From Sphagnum compactum (lineage: Eukaryota; Bryophyta; Sphagnopsida; Sphagnales), in contig OZ234494.1 in NCBI GenBank assembly GCA_965153455.1, positions 26,217,354 to 26,281,353 of the forward strand: DNA of 64,000 nucleotides, written 5' to 3'. The first letter of the stretch is position 1; each line of letters begins with the position of its first letter. Under the pieces are notes generated by a model. It had not been told where the DNA came from, made no database searches, and saw nothing but the letters and a program-made list of their open reading frames with translations. Positions 47,656 through 61,505 of the stretch are shown here, in pieces. A program made the translations under genes and the position numbers.

Positions 47656-49230
47656 ATATGAATTTTCAGGTTTTAGGATCGCATGTAGGGCACCAAGGAA
47701 GACAAGCTTGTGGTGGTTCAAATTTTGTGGTATTTGAACATTGTGTCAATATGAAACCCACACACATTGGAGTTTCCTTCTTCATTAGGGCTCCAAGCAA
47801 GACATTGTCATCATTAGCTTTGGTTCTACTTCTCTTGTTCCAGGCACCTCCCTTGTCAAATGAATATGAAGACTCCTACAATTTGTGTTTGCCATGTTTA
47901 AAATAGTATCAATTGTTCTTTGACCCAACATTAGCGATATGCAATTCTTCACCTTCTTCCCATGTTGCATGTCAAACATGTTATGACCCTCATTGCATGG
48001 TATTTCGCAAAATCATCCAAGGTGAAATTCCAAATGTCTTTGGATGAGGAGAGTTTGGAAAGCTCCCTTTTGTTTCTCAAGGATCACAATAACTATAACC
48101 TTGGAAGTATTGGCCCCAGTTGGTGCCTAAGTGAGAAAATTGTGGTTCATTCTCAAATTATTTCATGCATTAGGTGCCTTGGTAAGCCAGCACACGTCCT
48201 CCAACTTTGTTTGTGCATTTTTATTTTCCAAGCTTGTTTTATTTTCATTGAAGTTCATTCCTCGAGTTATTTGCAAAACCCATATTAATAGGACCAACAT
48301 CCTATACAAGTGATAGCGGCTATGTGTCACACACTGTGAGAATTACAAGAACAAATATTATAGAGGTTAATATTGCCCACTCTTGAAACATGTAACCTGG
48401 GGTTGGGAATGGTACCTTGGGTAAATGCACACTACAATGTACACAATTTGTTCAAAAATTGGAACTACATATAATGTCAAAAGTAGCAACACGTAACACT
48501 TTCATTCACCTTGAATTATTTTAAAGATCACATATAAATCATTTGAGATTCAAAATTAAAAGAAATCACAAGAGTCATGAATATCAAATTGAGTCATAAT
48601 TGTGCATTTGTGTAAAGCTACAACAATAATTTAATAAAGTCTTTTCTTAAGACCTTTATTTGACAATAGTTTTTTCATTTTTAAAAAAATTCAAAACTTC
48701 ATTTTATTTTTGTCAAATGATTGAAAAAACACTTAGCATAAGTAAATATTCAATGGAAGAACATTTTTCAACCTAGAAAATCATAATCATCAACATTGTC
48801 ATACCATAATGTATTGATGAACATTTTAAAATCATCTTATTTAAATTTTGTAACCTGAAGAAAAATTGAAAACTTTGATGGGAAAATTTGTTACTTATGA
48901 TTTTCTTTTCGTATGTGTAAAATTTCATGGACAAATTATCATTAAATGCAGTATTTATTGGTCCTTTTGTTGGAATTGCAAAAATATTTCAATGTTATAC
49001 AAATCAAAATAATATTTTGTTAGACAATTATATCATTCATATTTGCATTGATTTCACAACATAATGTTAGATTGGGACATAAACCATCATCTATTACAAA
49101 ACTTCAATGAATATTATTTTCCAAAATCGCCATGATGCATGAAACTTGGATAGGTACTGAAAATTGTCAAATCATTGTGGATTTTGACAATTGGAAAAGC
49201 TCTGTTTTTTAAGAAACTTCTTCACTTCTT
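47656..49230. other. AT-rich spacer
   Basis: No gene or strong repeat was recognised. Frames at 47658-47906 and 47962-48288 have no family resemblance. Confidence 0.45.
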
Positions 49231-49915
49231 CATTACACTTTTTTTTCCCACCCTCACAAACCTATTTGTCCTTATTTGTTTTTTTTTATTCTTCATGATT
49301 GTTTTTCCTTCTTTTCTTCCTTGATTTTTTTTTCTTGTTATTATTTCTTCTTTTTCTCCTTGCTCTTCGTTCTCTTTATTTTCTTATTCATTTTTTGTGT
49401 ATTTATCCTTACTGTTGTTCCTCTATTTTTTCTTGTTGTTTTTTCTTCTATTTCTTTTTGCTCCTCTTCCTCTTTTTTTTTCTTGCCATTTTTTCTTCTA
49501 TATCTCTTTGTTCATCTTCCTCTGTTTTTTTTGTTTTTTTTTTCCTTCTATTTCTCCTTGGTCCTCTTGCTCTTTTTTTTCTTCGTGTTTTTTCTTCTAT
49601 TTCTCCTTCATCCTCTTCCTTCTTGTCTTTTCTTTTGTTTCTAGTTGCTCTTCTTTTTCTCTTTTCTTGTTGTTTTTTTTCCTTCTATTTCTCCTTACTC
49701 TTCTTCTTTTTTTGTTGTTGTTTTTCTCCTATTTCTCCTTACTCCTCTTCCTCTCTTTTTGTTGTTGTTTTTTTCTTTTTCTTTTTTCTCTGTGCCCTTC
49801 TTCCTCCTTTTTTCCCTACTATATTATTTTATTCTCCTTGCTCCTCTTCCTCTCTTTTTTCTTCTTGTTTTTTCTTGTCTTTCTTCTTATTCTTTGTTCT
49901 TTTTTTTCATGTGTG
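49230..49915 (+). repeat. Degenerate polypyrimidine minisatellite
   Basis: Almost pure C/T on the plus strand, built from degenerate units of about 45-60 bases with words such as TCTTCTATTTCTCCTT and CTCCTCTTCCTCT separated by T-runs. The strand bias leaves long frames of Phe/Leu/Ser open in all three plus frames, which I do not regard as genes. Confidence 0.85.
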
Positions 49916-50965
49916 TTGGTACTTTTAAATTGGAGCAAAAAAAGGATTTGGAAAAACATTGTACTTTGTTACAAAAGGTTGGTAGCTTTGGTTTCAAGCA
50001 AAATCACAATGCAATGGGAAGGCAAGTTTGGAACAACAAAATTTGTTACAAAAACACAACAAAACTTAGGGGCTTCTCAAATGAGTTTTGTTTTACCTTT
50101 TTTTTATAAAAAAATTTCCTCTTTTCTTTTCTTTTTTTGGTTTTTTATAATATTCTTTCTATTTTTTATTACATTTATTTCTTTTTTGTGTTTATTTCTT
50201 TTTTATCAGTTTTTTTTCCATGTTATGCCTTCTTTCACAATTTCTCTTTTTATTATGCCTTTCTTTGGATTTGTTTTCAATTTATTTTTTGATTTATTTC
50301 AATTTGTATGTTCTTTTCAATTTTTTTGGTTTCATATTTTCTTTTTGTTTTTTATGTTTGTGTGTTGGATTTTTTTCAAACTAATAAAAATTTTGAAATC
50401 TTTATTTACTAATGCATGTTTGTACTTGTGAATTAGATTGTGTGGAACCATCAAGCATGAGTTTGTGATTACTTTAATTCATTTTCACATCTAGCACTAG
50501 CAATTACACACATATCACCATGTTACAAAGGTGACCAAAGGAGTTGTAACAACTTACCAACAAATTCATGACATTATAAATGAAGAGGTTAATGATAGAA
50601 ATGGATATTTTGTCAAGGAGTAGCATGTGATACTTTTCTTTTTGTATTAACATGGATTTCTTAATTTTCTTTTTTTGGACACAATTCGTATGGTTTGGTG
50701 CATGTAGTTTATATGTACATAAATTAAAATTTTAGTTTATGCCATTTGGTAATATGGCAACTAATGACATGTGAATGCTTTCCAAAAGATCTTAATAATT
50801 TTTTTAATTTCAAGTTTACTTCAAAATTTGCATTAATTCATGTAAATATTGTCTTATTACAAATTCAAATTTTCTTGTGTTAATCAAACAAAAATACGAA
50901 ACATCAACAATAAACATAATGTTTATTTATATGAAATACCCACATATGAGTATTTCATATTACAT
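49916..50965. other. T-rich spacer
   Basis: Strongly T-rich, particularly 50090-50380, with no recognisable gene. Confidence 0.5.
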
Positions 50966-51372
50966 TCTATAGTGTTTTCACCACATAATACCCGCACCAA
51001 TTTCCAAATTTTTCATTACTGTTTTTGGCCAACCATGTAATATTCACATCCATAATTATAAAAATGCATGTTGTAACAATTTTCAACCCATAATACCCAC
51101 ATCACGTTCCCAAAATTTTCATTAGTTTTTTTTCGGATTATGCAATACTCACATCCATAATTAAACTACATTTTGCAACATTGCCACCTTACAATACCCA
51201 CATTGCATTTCCAAAATTTTCATTATTGTTTTTAGTCGACTATGCAATACCCACATCCATAATTGTCAAACTACATTTTCCAACCTTGTCACCTTGCAAT
51301 ACCCACTTTGCATTTCCAAATTCATCATTGGTTTTTTGGTTGATTATGCAATACTTACATATGGGTATTGAA
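50966..51372 (+). repeat. Tandem array of about 115-bp units, roughly 3.5 copies
   Basis: Each unit contains AATACCCACAT, a CCAAAATTTTCATTA-like word, and TATGCAATACTCACATCC in the same order. Units begin near 50980, 51085, 51190 and 51295. Divergence between units is moderate. Confidence 0.75.
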
Positions 51373-52814
51373 ATGTCCACTGTTGTATATACCTACATGT
51401 TTTTCCCACTTTAAAATTCACTTATATGTGAATATTACATGTGTCATGTTTGACATGTGGTTCTGGCATGATACCAATGTGGGTATAACATTTTGAAGTC
51501 AAGGGTCCACTTAAGGTAAGCTTGGACTAACAAATGTTAATTTTGGCATGACCCTTGATGCAAGTATTGCATATTGGGTAATTAATACAACTTGTAATAC
51601 CTCCTTGGTTTTCCAATTCATAATTGTTTTAGATGTGAATATTACATGTTGGGTAAATAGTACAACTCATTAATGGTGTATGAAGGTGTTGCATCCTGAT
51701 TTATGGTGGGTTAATGAAATTTTTTATAATTAATTTAAATTTTCGGTTGGTTTACACATTGGTAATTTAATAATCATTAATTTTGCCATAATTAATTTTT
51801 CCGAGGTTAAATTAGGCACCTATTTAATTTATGTAATTTAAGTATGTGGCTAAATAACCTAAATACAAGTAGGTTATATGTAGGTGTATTTATTTATACA
51901 TATTCTACCTATATTCCACCTATTTACTTATATTCTAGCTTATAGGTAACCTTGTTATATAGGCTAGGGTAGGCCATTTATATACCTATGATAAATTACC
52001 AATTGGTTAAATTAAAATACATTAATGAATGTGTAATTAAATAGTTAAATATTAATTATTACAAATACATTATTGAAAATATACAATGAAATAGGTCAAA
52101 TTTGTAAGGATTAGTTATAATTTGGTTATCATTATCAACCAACAATATAACACATTATAACTATTTTGATATTTTATATAATTCAAAGGTTTATAATATG
52201 GTTGTAATTATTGATTATAAATAAATAATTAGAAGTTAACTATTATTAATTTTTATTTTAACTTAGTTAACATACATATTTACCTACCTATTTATTTATT
52301 TATTTATTTGATTTATGTATCTTATGGAATAATGGAATAATTATTTAGGAATAATGTTGTTTGAACTAAAAAACTCTAGTGTTGTGTGGACATGAAAATG
52401 TTTTTCCCTACCATAAAGTTTGTCATCATTTTTTAATGATGAGCAATATAAATAGATGCACCATAAGAATCCAAGGCATAAGCAATATTTTTAAAAGGAA
52501 GGCCACTTGGGATGAACCAATTGAAAAGGCTCAACCTTAAAGGCCAAATTCAAAATGAAATAAGATTTTCCTACCTAGGTCATCTAAGTGTAAGTTTAAT
52601 TTAGGTGGTGTACATTTAAGCCTAATAAAGGTCATAGCTTGAGTTACCTTAACCTACTTTAGGTTTCTATACCTAGTCATTAACTATAAGTTCCTAAACC
52701 TAGGCTTAGAAGCTTAGGTTGTAGGTTCCTCAACATAGGTACCTTAGGCGTAAGTATTTATTTTTAAGCTTAACCTAGGTTGCTTTGGTTTTATCCACGT
52801 GACATAAACCTAGT
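51373..52814. other. AT-rich spacer
   Basis: Gene-free. It contains a TTTA microsatellite (about 52287-52310) and a stretch at 52560-52760 with irregularly repeated CCTAGGT/AAGTTTAA words. Confidence 0.5.
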
Positions 52815-52917
52815 GACCAATGTTTAAATGCCACATGGCATAGCTTAGATGACCAATGATTAAATGCCATGTGGCTTACTTGGGCGGCCATTGTTTAAAT
52901 GCCACATGGCATTAGTT
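52815..52917 (+). repeat. Three-unit minisatellite, period 36-37 bp
   Basis: Units at about 52815, 52851 and 52887 each contain CCAATG(T)TTAAATGCCA followed by a near-palindromic ATGCCACATGGCAT. Confidence 0.8.
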
Positions 52918-52973
52918 TAATCAAAATGGTGTTTGTCTAATAAAAAAAAATTTGATTGTTGTATTGACTATTC

Positions 52974-53030
52974 AAAAATACTAGTCGAAATGATTAGTCA
53001 ATAATATTAGTCAAAATGACTAGTCTAAAT
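52974..53030 (+). repeat. Short repeats at the duplication junction
   Basis: Imperfect repeats of TAGTCAAAATGACTAGTC-type words end exactly where copy 2 of the segmental duplication begins. Confidence 0.65.
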
Positions 53031-53235
53031 ATTGCAATTATCTGGAACTTAGTCTAAATCAGGGTCTCTAAGTTCAAATCTAACAATTTCTAATATGGGC
53101 ACAAAGAGGCCTCACTCAGAAAGGTTAAGGTACTAAAGTGGGTGCTGGTTCACCCTAGCCATGGCCATCACCCAGCTCCCAACTATACCTTTGGGTGGGA
53201 TTGCTTTTCTGTTTCTTGAGAGGCAAGCAAACAAA

Positions 53236-56200
53236 GATGTAACATATCCACTGTAGTGTAAGTAACCGAAGGTTGATGGAAATCCTACTCACTCTGTGTC
53301 ATACGACACTGTCTTCCTTGTGGGCAGGGCTTTTTTCCAGAAATAATGTGAGAAATGCAACGAAAGAGCTGCAAGGCATCCAGTCTAAAATGTAACATGC
53401 ACTGTAGTGTTCAGTAGAGGAGGTTGATGAAACCCAATGATGCAGGAAATATCCCTCAGGTCATTGGCTTTTGGTATATGGAATTAGATCCCCATGTACT
53501 ACCTGGCAAACTCTGTACCCTCCATCTTATGAGCCCTAAGATCTCTACCATCCAATCCTTTGAGACAGTTTTGTGAACCAAAGATGGTATAAGCAGGGCA
53601 CCTCATTATGAGCTATTTTTAGAGTACACCTACTCTTACAAATTAAGAGTGCAGCCCCAGATGTGAGCGTCGAAAAAACACCATTCTGTGAGAAATAATT
53701 TTTTATTTCACATTTTGTGACCAAAAACAAATTAAAACTCTTGAGATTCCCATCCTGCTGCTATCATGTTCATCAGGACCCACTTTTCTCCCAAGTGTTT
53801 CACACACAAAGATGAAACATGCACTGTAGTATAATTGAATTGGGTCTTAGGAACTCCCACTTACCTTGAAATGACTGATGCACTCCTGCTATTTTACTAG
53901 GGTCCAACTGGGGGGTGATTGGTGACCTAATCTATTCCCTCCATTTCATAGCCCATAGATGTCCACACGGTCACCCTTTTAGATCAAGTTTTCTAGACAA
54001 CGATCATCAAGGACCCTTTTGGATTAGGTTTTCTAGACAAACATCATGTAACATGCACTCTTATGAAACCTCATCTAACTCCACCATCTACTACCCTTCT
54101 ACATGGGGTTTTCTGGATGGAGATCATGTCACAGGAACTCTGGTGGGGTTTTATTGAAGGCGGCAAGTTGATGACTCCCATTTATTAAGGGATGTCCCTG
54201 AGATGAGTAGCCCTTAGTAGTTAAGGGCCGTAAAATGGGAGGCACCCCATGCAATCTGTGTCCTCTACTATATTGGCCTTCAGATATTCACCATCTCCCC
54301 TTTTGGTTGGTGTACATGTATAGGGTGTAGAGTGACCACATTATTAGAGGGTTGGAGTGACAGGTTTTTTAAACAAAGACCCCACCTTCTTTGGGAGGCC
54401 CTAACTCTTGCATTTCTTATCAAATTTGTTCTGTAATGCACTATTAGTGGCTAAACTTGTGCATTGCCGAAAGTCTTTGAATGCTAAGGCTATCAAATGC
54501 ACCATCACTGAATCCCAACTCTGGGAGCTACTAAGTGTTACTCAATCAGCCTATCTACCCTACCATGCCCTGCCATGGATGCATGAAAAGTGGGTGATGG
54601 CCATGACCCAGCTGATCTGAACAATGATCTACACCTTTGGGTGGGTGTGTTTTTCTGTTTTCTTGGGAGGTAAACACACAAAGATGTAACATCAACTGTA
54701 GTGTAAGTAGCAGGGGTCGGTCCATAGAAATCCTACTCATCCTTCTGAATAGTGTGAAACTGTCTACCTTGTGGGTCTTCTTTTCAGAAATTAAATAAGC
54801 AAGCAGTAAGGCAGACAGTGAAAGATGTAACATGAACTGTAGTGTTCAGTAGCAGGAGGTTGATGGAACTCGGTGGGCAGGCAGGAAATTTCACATCGAT
54901 CATGTTGTTTTTTTTAATGCCTAATTAAGATATGGAGGCACCCGGTGTCGGCTACTGATTCAAAAAGCATATTTCAGCATCTAGTAATGGTATGTAGACC
55001 AATGAAGTTGTAATACTAGGGGGCCATAGTCTCTGTTTTGTGCAAGAACGCACTCCATCTTTATAGGTACTTCTCTTTACCAGTCAGTACAAAATCACAG
55101 CAATATGAAATGTTATCAATAGCTATATCTTTAGTGCACCTATTCTTGCAAAATATCTGTGACCCTCCGGATTTTATGAGAGTAGAAAAAAGAGCACCTG
55201 TGAAAAAAAATTCTAAATTCGAAATTCTAAATTTCTGATGAAAACTACATCAAACATGAAATTCTCTATCGAGCTAGCAGGTTCCACAGGACCCACTTTT
55301 TAGCCAAGTGTTTTGTGCACAAAGATGTAACATGCACTGTAGTGTAGTGCAGGTCTATCTCCCACTTACCATTTTCAAATGTCGCCTCACTGATGAACTC
55401 CTATTTTACTAGGGTCCAACTGGAGGGTGGTGCATGACTTAACCTATTTCATAAGCCATCACTATGACCCTTTGGGATCAGGTTTTGTATACAATGATAC
55501 TGTGATAAGCACTTTATGGAGGATGGACACTCCTGGATTCAATTTTCTAGACAAGGATCATGTAACATGCACTGTAGTGTATGCAGCATTTTATGAGACC
55601 TCATCTAATTTTGCTATCTGATGTGTACCACCTACTAGGGTAAAGGGGCCTATCATTGCTGATCTCCCCTTATCTCGCACCATTTCCCCCATTATCATAC
55701 TCTGTTGTTCCCTATTCTTGCACACAAATTAAAAACTGTACTCCTGCACACTCTTCTTTCCTATCCTTGCACTGGAGCACTTGGGTAAATGAAATAGCAA
55801 TCCTGGTGAATATGATGTGTGCTATGGTAGGGTCTTGGTGTGCATGCCAAGTGCAGTAATAGGGATTATTCTGTACAATGAGGTGTACAGTGAAGTGTGC
55901 AATTATGGGGTAAATGGAAAATGGTGAACTCAAATTGCGTTGATTACGTGCAGGTCACATATTTTCACATAACTATCATAATTTGCAAATTCTAAAAATT
56001 GGGTTTTTGTGGCCAATAGAGGATAGGTGTTACATACCGAATTTCAGCAGGAAGTATTTTTGTTTCAGGAGAATATTTTCAAATCTGTTCCTAAATGTGA
56101 AATAATAGGGTCAGCTACCTTACGCAGTTCTGCGGGGTTTTATAGACAGAACCTGTAACATGAACTGTAGCAGGGTCTTATTGCAAGCAGCAAGGTTGAT

Positions 56201-59200
56201 TGGTAACTCCCACTTATTAAAGAATGTCCCTGAGGTAAGTAGATCCTAGTATTTTAGGATCCTCAGAGGCGAGGCCATTACCACATCCAATCTGTGTCCT
56301 GTATAATTTCAGCCTTCAGATCTCCACCATTGACTCTTCTGGCTGGACTGGAGAAGGAGTGATGACACCATTGATCATATTATTGAAATAGAGCAAAAAC
56401 ACACAAAGAGACAAACAAGGGACCCAAGCAGTACATGGTCACAACAGCCAGTAACAAATTTTAGATGGAGGAAGACAATGTGTTCAAATACATAAATGAG
56501 CAATAACCTGCAAACTGTTGAGAATAATTTACCTAGTTGTCTCCTCTTTCCTGTCCAAGATTCCTCAAGTTTGTAATAAGGAAACTTTTGCTTCCAGTTC
56601 CTCAAGCCCCTGTAGAGTTGTACAAGAGTAACTTGGAACCACAACAAATCCTCTAAGCACCCCTGGATTTTGCAGGAATTAGACAAGAATACTACAGGGC
56701 AAATGACACACACTTTACAAGCTCATCCCAAATCTCTTTTTCCACACCTCTTGCCCATAGATAATTTCAAGATTTCAACATATGTTTGCCTTCACCCCTG
56801 AGCACAATTCCACATACAAGGATTGGATGCAATTCCCATAGTTTCTAAACATATAGCAGATTTATTAATGATAAACCACAATTGTACTCTAGCGCTTTTT
56901 CAAGCTTCTTCCTGAAACCTACTGATAGCAACACATGATATTAGTTAGCTATTGCAGAATAAATTACAGAAAGTTAATTTACTAATCCTGGTCTCAATCA
57001 GATTTTGGTGCTCTCTTGACTTAACAAAGACAACTCCACCCACACCCAGCATGTGGTCTCTTCAATAGTAAATCTTACATCCAAGATGCTTGGGTTGTTG
57101 TTTCCCAAATTGACACTGGAAAAGGTTGGGTACCACTAATGACAAATCATCTAGACCAATCAATAATAATAATAACAATAATAATAGATGTTGGTAATTA
57201 TATCTCCACCAACATAATTACCAAATTATGTTAAATCACAAATTAGTTAAATCACAAGAAAATAAGATCCCTGGTCCTCCACACTCAAATCCTAAATCAC
57301 CCTTTTCTAGACAGTAGTAGGGGAATGACACTAGAAAATGATTTGAGGAGATCCCTGCATTCTGTGTCCCTGGGTACTACACATCTCGCTCATACACACA
57401 CAATTCAAACCACATGCAGAGGAATTTTGTGAATTGAATCAAATCAGTTCGCAGAATCAGGAGTATCGGGCACGATGATTTCTTGGAGCTCATTTCCCTG
57501 CTCGCCAGCATCATCACCTTGTGCATTTCCTGCAATCCGACCATCCAGCAGAAACTCGTCAACATCTTTCATCATGGTCGGGTACACTGCTCGGACAAGA
57601 AGTTGCAGAAGACAATTGTATTGCCACAGTATGCAAAAGCTCCAACCAGACAATTTCCAAACAAATTGGCACCCAAAAGAAATTCCTCAAATTTTGGTAG
57701 TAGAAAACCCGTACCCTGCATCGCAAGCACAGCTCTCAACACGTTGGTGAAGGATTCTGCTATCGCCAGCCCCCGAGATCTCGACGCGTCGCGACGTGCT
57801 GCCCTGCACTCTCGGATCAACAGCAGGAGGCACCGTAAAAGCTTTGCTATCTGTAAAAGGCCGGTGAGAATGGCGAGAATCACTAGGATATCTGCATGAA
57901 GAAATACAGCGACATCCATTTAGCTCGCAGCTAGTGAACTGGCTCGCTACAGCTGACCCTGAACAATGCTGGAAAAGAAAGAAAACGGTGCGTAATATGC
58001 GATTGGCAAGTAGAACGAAGACGAACTTGTGGAGAGGAAGGGTCAAGCTTTTGGCAATTTGTACACACAGAGATGTAACATGCACTGTAGAGAAAGCTCA
58101 AAATCGACTTCTTTCAGTCTCCTGCGCATACAGGCTTCTCTTCCACACAGCCACACTATACAGTGCATGTTATACGCCACATGCCCAATTTTGATCGGAG
58201 CTTTGTGTACAGTGCGTGTTACATCTCAAACTAAATTCCCGGCTGCACACTCTGAAAGTTTTCTCTACAGTGCATGTTACATCTCTTTTTGTACAGATTT
58301 CCCTAACGATTCCGCGGCTGTTACATGTAACATGTAATGTTACATGCGCTGGCGGAAAAACTCTCCCGGGCATTGGTTCAAGATGTAACACGCACTGTAG
58401 AGGAATCCCCACACCAGAATCGGTTTGTGGTTGCAACATACACTATAGAGAAAGTTCCAGAGTCAACAGCAGAATCGGTTGCTTATGTAACATGCACTGT
58501 AGGGATGTAATATGCACTGTAGCGTTCGTCATCAATAACCCCCGGAGAGTTTTCTCTACACTTTGTGTAACGTGGTGTGGAGTGTTGTGAGTCCGCACCT
58601 GTCAGGAATCAGGATAGATTTTTTTCTGTTCTTTCTATTCTGTGGCTTCTAAACTTTGGAGAAATTTTCCAATTTGTTTGCATTTTTTTCTGAACTTATA
58701 CAAGGGAAAAATTAGTTCGCAATTTCTTTGCCACAATGCGAAAATCCGCCCAAAGAAAAACAAACGCCGGACAGATTTCCCCCCACACTTTACTTTGCAT
58801 CTTTGTGTAATATTGAGTGTTACCAGCAATGTCTGAGAAAGAAAATCCGAAATGGCTACGTACCAAGGATTTAGCTCAAGAGTGATACAACAAAAAACTA
58901 TGTAACATGCACTGTAGTGCAGTACCCTTCACCACTTACCTCATTGTCATTTCAATTGTCCACTGAATTCTCTCTCTTTTCTTTTCTTTGTAGTCAGACA
59001 ACCGACCACATGTTGTTGACCCTGAAGAAAGAAGTGATGAAATTTAATATGACCATAGAAGGATGAACAACTGTAAATGGGTGGCATAAAGACCAGCAAC
59101 CTAGATGAGGAAGTAAGAGGATATGGTTAGAGGAAAAGAGAAGGAAAGAAGAATATAGTAAATAGTGAAGAGAACACCAGTCTCCAGGGTGACCCAGCAC

Positions 59201-61505
59201 CTACACTGGTACCTTCACCTTCGTGAGTGAGGCCTCTTAGAGGCTATATTCATCCTGGGAAACGTTACAATTTGGAATCAGAAACCCTGATTGCATCTAC
59301 AGACCATTTATCGATAATGTTTAAACCTACCCCAGAAACATTGGGAAAACCCCCATCTGGGAGAAAAAGGAGCAAAGAGAGAGGACCCAAGTCCAAGCCA
59401 AAAGAGCCAAACCCAAAGGTGCATCACAATCATGTTCCAGAGCCCCCAACAATCGCAAGAAGCATATCAGAAAGAGAAACGAATGGTATTATTTATTTGT
59501 TTCATTGCGAAAGTGGAACAAAGCCACACCCTTCAAGATGTAACATGAACTGTAGCAGAAGCAGAGGGAGGTTGATGGCTCTCACTTACTACAGGTGAAA
59601 CTGTCGTACCCTATTGGGTTGCACTGTTTTAGATGAGAGAAAGTGTGCACAGTCACAGACTACAGCAAACAGAAATGTAACACATACTGTAGCAAGGTGG
59701 CAAAACTCAGACCTCCTATTCTCCCAATTTACCCTGTGGATGGGGATTGTATACTTTCTTGCAAGGCCAAGAGGAAGACAAAACTCATAACATGCACTGT
59801 AGTCTTAGTAACATGCTCTTGGAATTCTCCCACTTCAGGAAACCATGGAATGGCAATTTGCATAGGGCTCATGTTTGTGTGTGGATTCGTGTGGATTTTT
59901 GCCTCAAAGATGTAACATGCACTGTAGTCCAAGCAGCACAGACATCAGGAAATATTGGGCTGGGAGTTTCTGCTAGGCAATTGCCAAGCCAATTTTTGTA
60001 TGTGGTTTTTCATGACAAAGATGTAACATCCACTGTAGTCTCAAAAGTAACACACCAAGGGTCTTCCACCCAGTGGTAGTAACCGTCAGCCTCAAGGATG
60101 AACTTGTGGCACCTTGTGTGGGTAAAATGTAAGAATTACCGGCCATGAACGAATTCCTCAATTTAGAGACCTCTGATTCCCACCCCAATACCCTCTTTTG
60201 ATAGGGCTTTCTAGACAAAGACTGTAACCCACTCTTTAGAGTAGACGTATAGACATCAATTTAGGAGCTCCTAGGTCTCCACAATCTGCAACCCCTGTGG
60301 CTGGCAGTTGGGTAATTTTACAAACATCATGTAAATTTCAATGTCATGTCTATCCAGCACACCATGAGCCATCAGATATACACATCTCATATTACTCCTA
60401 TTGGATTGGGGTTAATAAGTAAACAAAGATCTTGTCACATGCATTGTAGTGTAAGCAACACCTCCCCACTCCTAAGAATTAATACCCTTTTCAAAGAGGA
60501 ATTTTGAGATAAAGACCATCTAACATACACTGGAGGAGAGTATTTTATGTAAGCTAGCTGCAGGTTGAGTAACAGCTCCTAGTACTTTATGGTAGCCGGA
60601 GAGGAGCCTGACATGATGCAAGTTACGACCTGCATTTTAGGAGCCTTCAGATCTGGACCCAGGAAACTTCGAAGATGAAATTGTTCAGAGGGGCTGGGGA
60701 CTCTGGAGGCTTGTATAGTCCTCAATAAGATGTAACATGCACTGTTGTGTACTGGAGGAGAGATTTTTCATGGACGGAAAAGTAAAACACATTGCAGTAG
60801 TGTTGGAGGAGAGATTTGAAGACAAAATATGTAACATGCACTGTGGACAGGAGACTCTTCCGTCCCCAGAAAAGGAAAAGCCATAACCAACGCAGTAACA
60901 GAAGGGAGAGAAAATATTAAATTTCAAAACATATAACATGAACTGTAGCTCATGAAAGGGGAGACTTTGCCACCGAAAGTGGCAAAAGAACTAATAGATG
61001 GGGCAGCAGGAGAGGTTTGATGACAAGGACATACGAGTGTAACATGCACTATACTGCAAGGAAATTGTTATTAGAGAATTCACCTCTACGTCACAAGTAG
61101 GGCAGTAGGGTGCTAGGGATGTAGGAGGAGTAGTTGCACAACAATAGCAATGAGCATGTAACATGCACTGTAGAGTAGCTCTGTCCCTTTAGCAGAGGGG
61201 GTAACTCTCTATTCATTTTTTCAAACGTGTCAGCCAACTGACCCAGCCTTAGCTGAGATTTAATTTACTCCAAAGGATGGCCTTTGGGTGAACAACCAGC
61301 AGCTACAGAGGTAGGTGTTGCTTCCAAACATTATAGATATCCCATCCATAACCTGAATCAGGGTCTCTGAGTTCAAATGAAAAATTTCCTCCATTAATTA
61401 TTAGCTCTAGGAGGCCTTACTTCAGACGGTGAAGGTACGAGTGTAGATGCTGTTTCAACCTGGCTGTAACATGCACTGTAACGTGTGTAACATGAACTGT
61501 AGCGC
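53236..61505. repeat. Array of dispersed 19-bp motif, copy 2
   Basis: Paralogous array with cores at matching places, for example near 53390, 55323, 55559, 58072, 58495, 58901, 59537, 59790, 59909, 60728, 60827, 61137 and 61465. Most cores are unchanged from copy 1. The core near 53236 has a two-base insertion, and the core near 53390 is intact where copy 1 has lost about ten bases. Confidence 0.85.
57444..57919 (-). CDS. Possible small membrane protein gene, second copy
   Basis: Paralogue of 29507-29982 with both frames open. It starts MDVAVFLHADILVILA, so Leu3 to Val and one Val to Ile, with the same acidic end. The same doubts about frame and splicing apply. Confidence 0.35.

Noticed and set aside
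49397-50431. 344-codon frame and its neighbours in other frames
   Set aside because: Open only because the strand is nearly all C/T; the product is Phe/Leu/Ser repeats in every frame.
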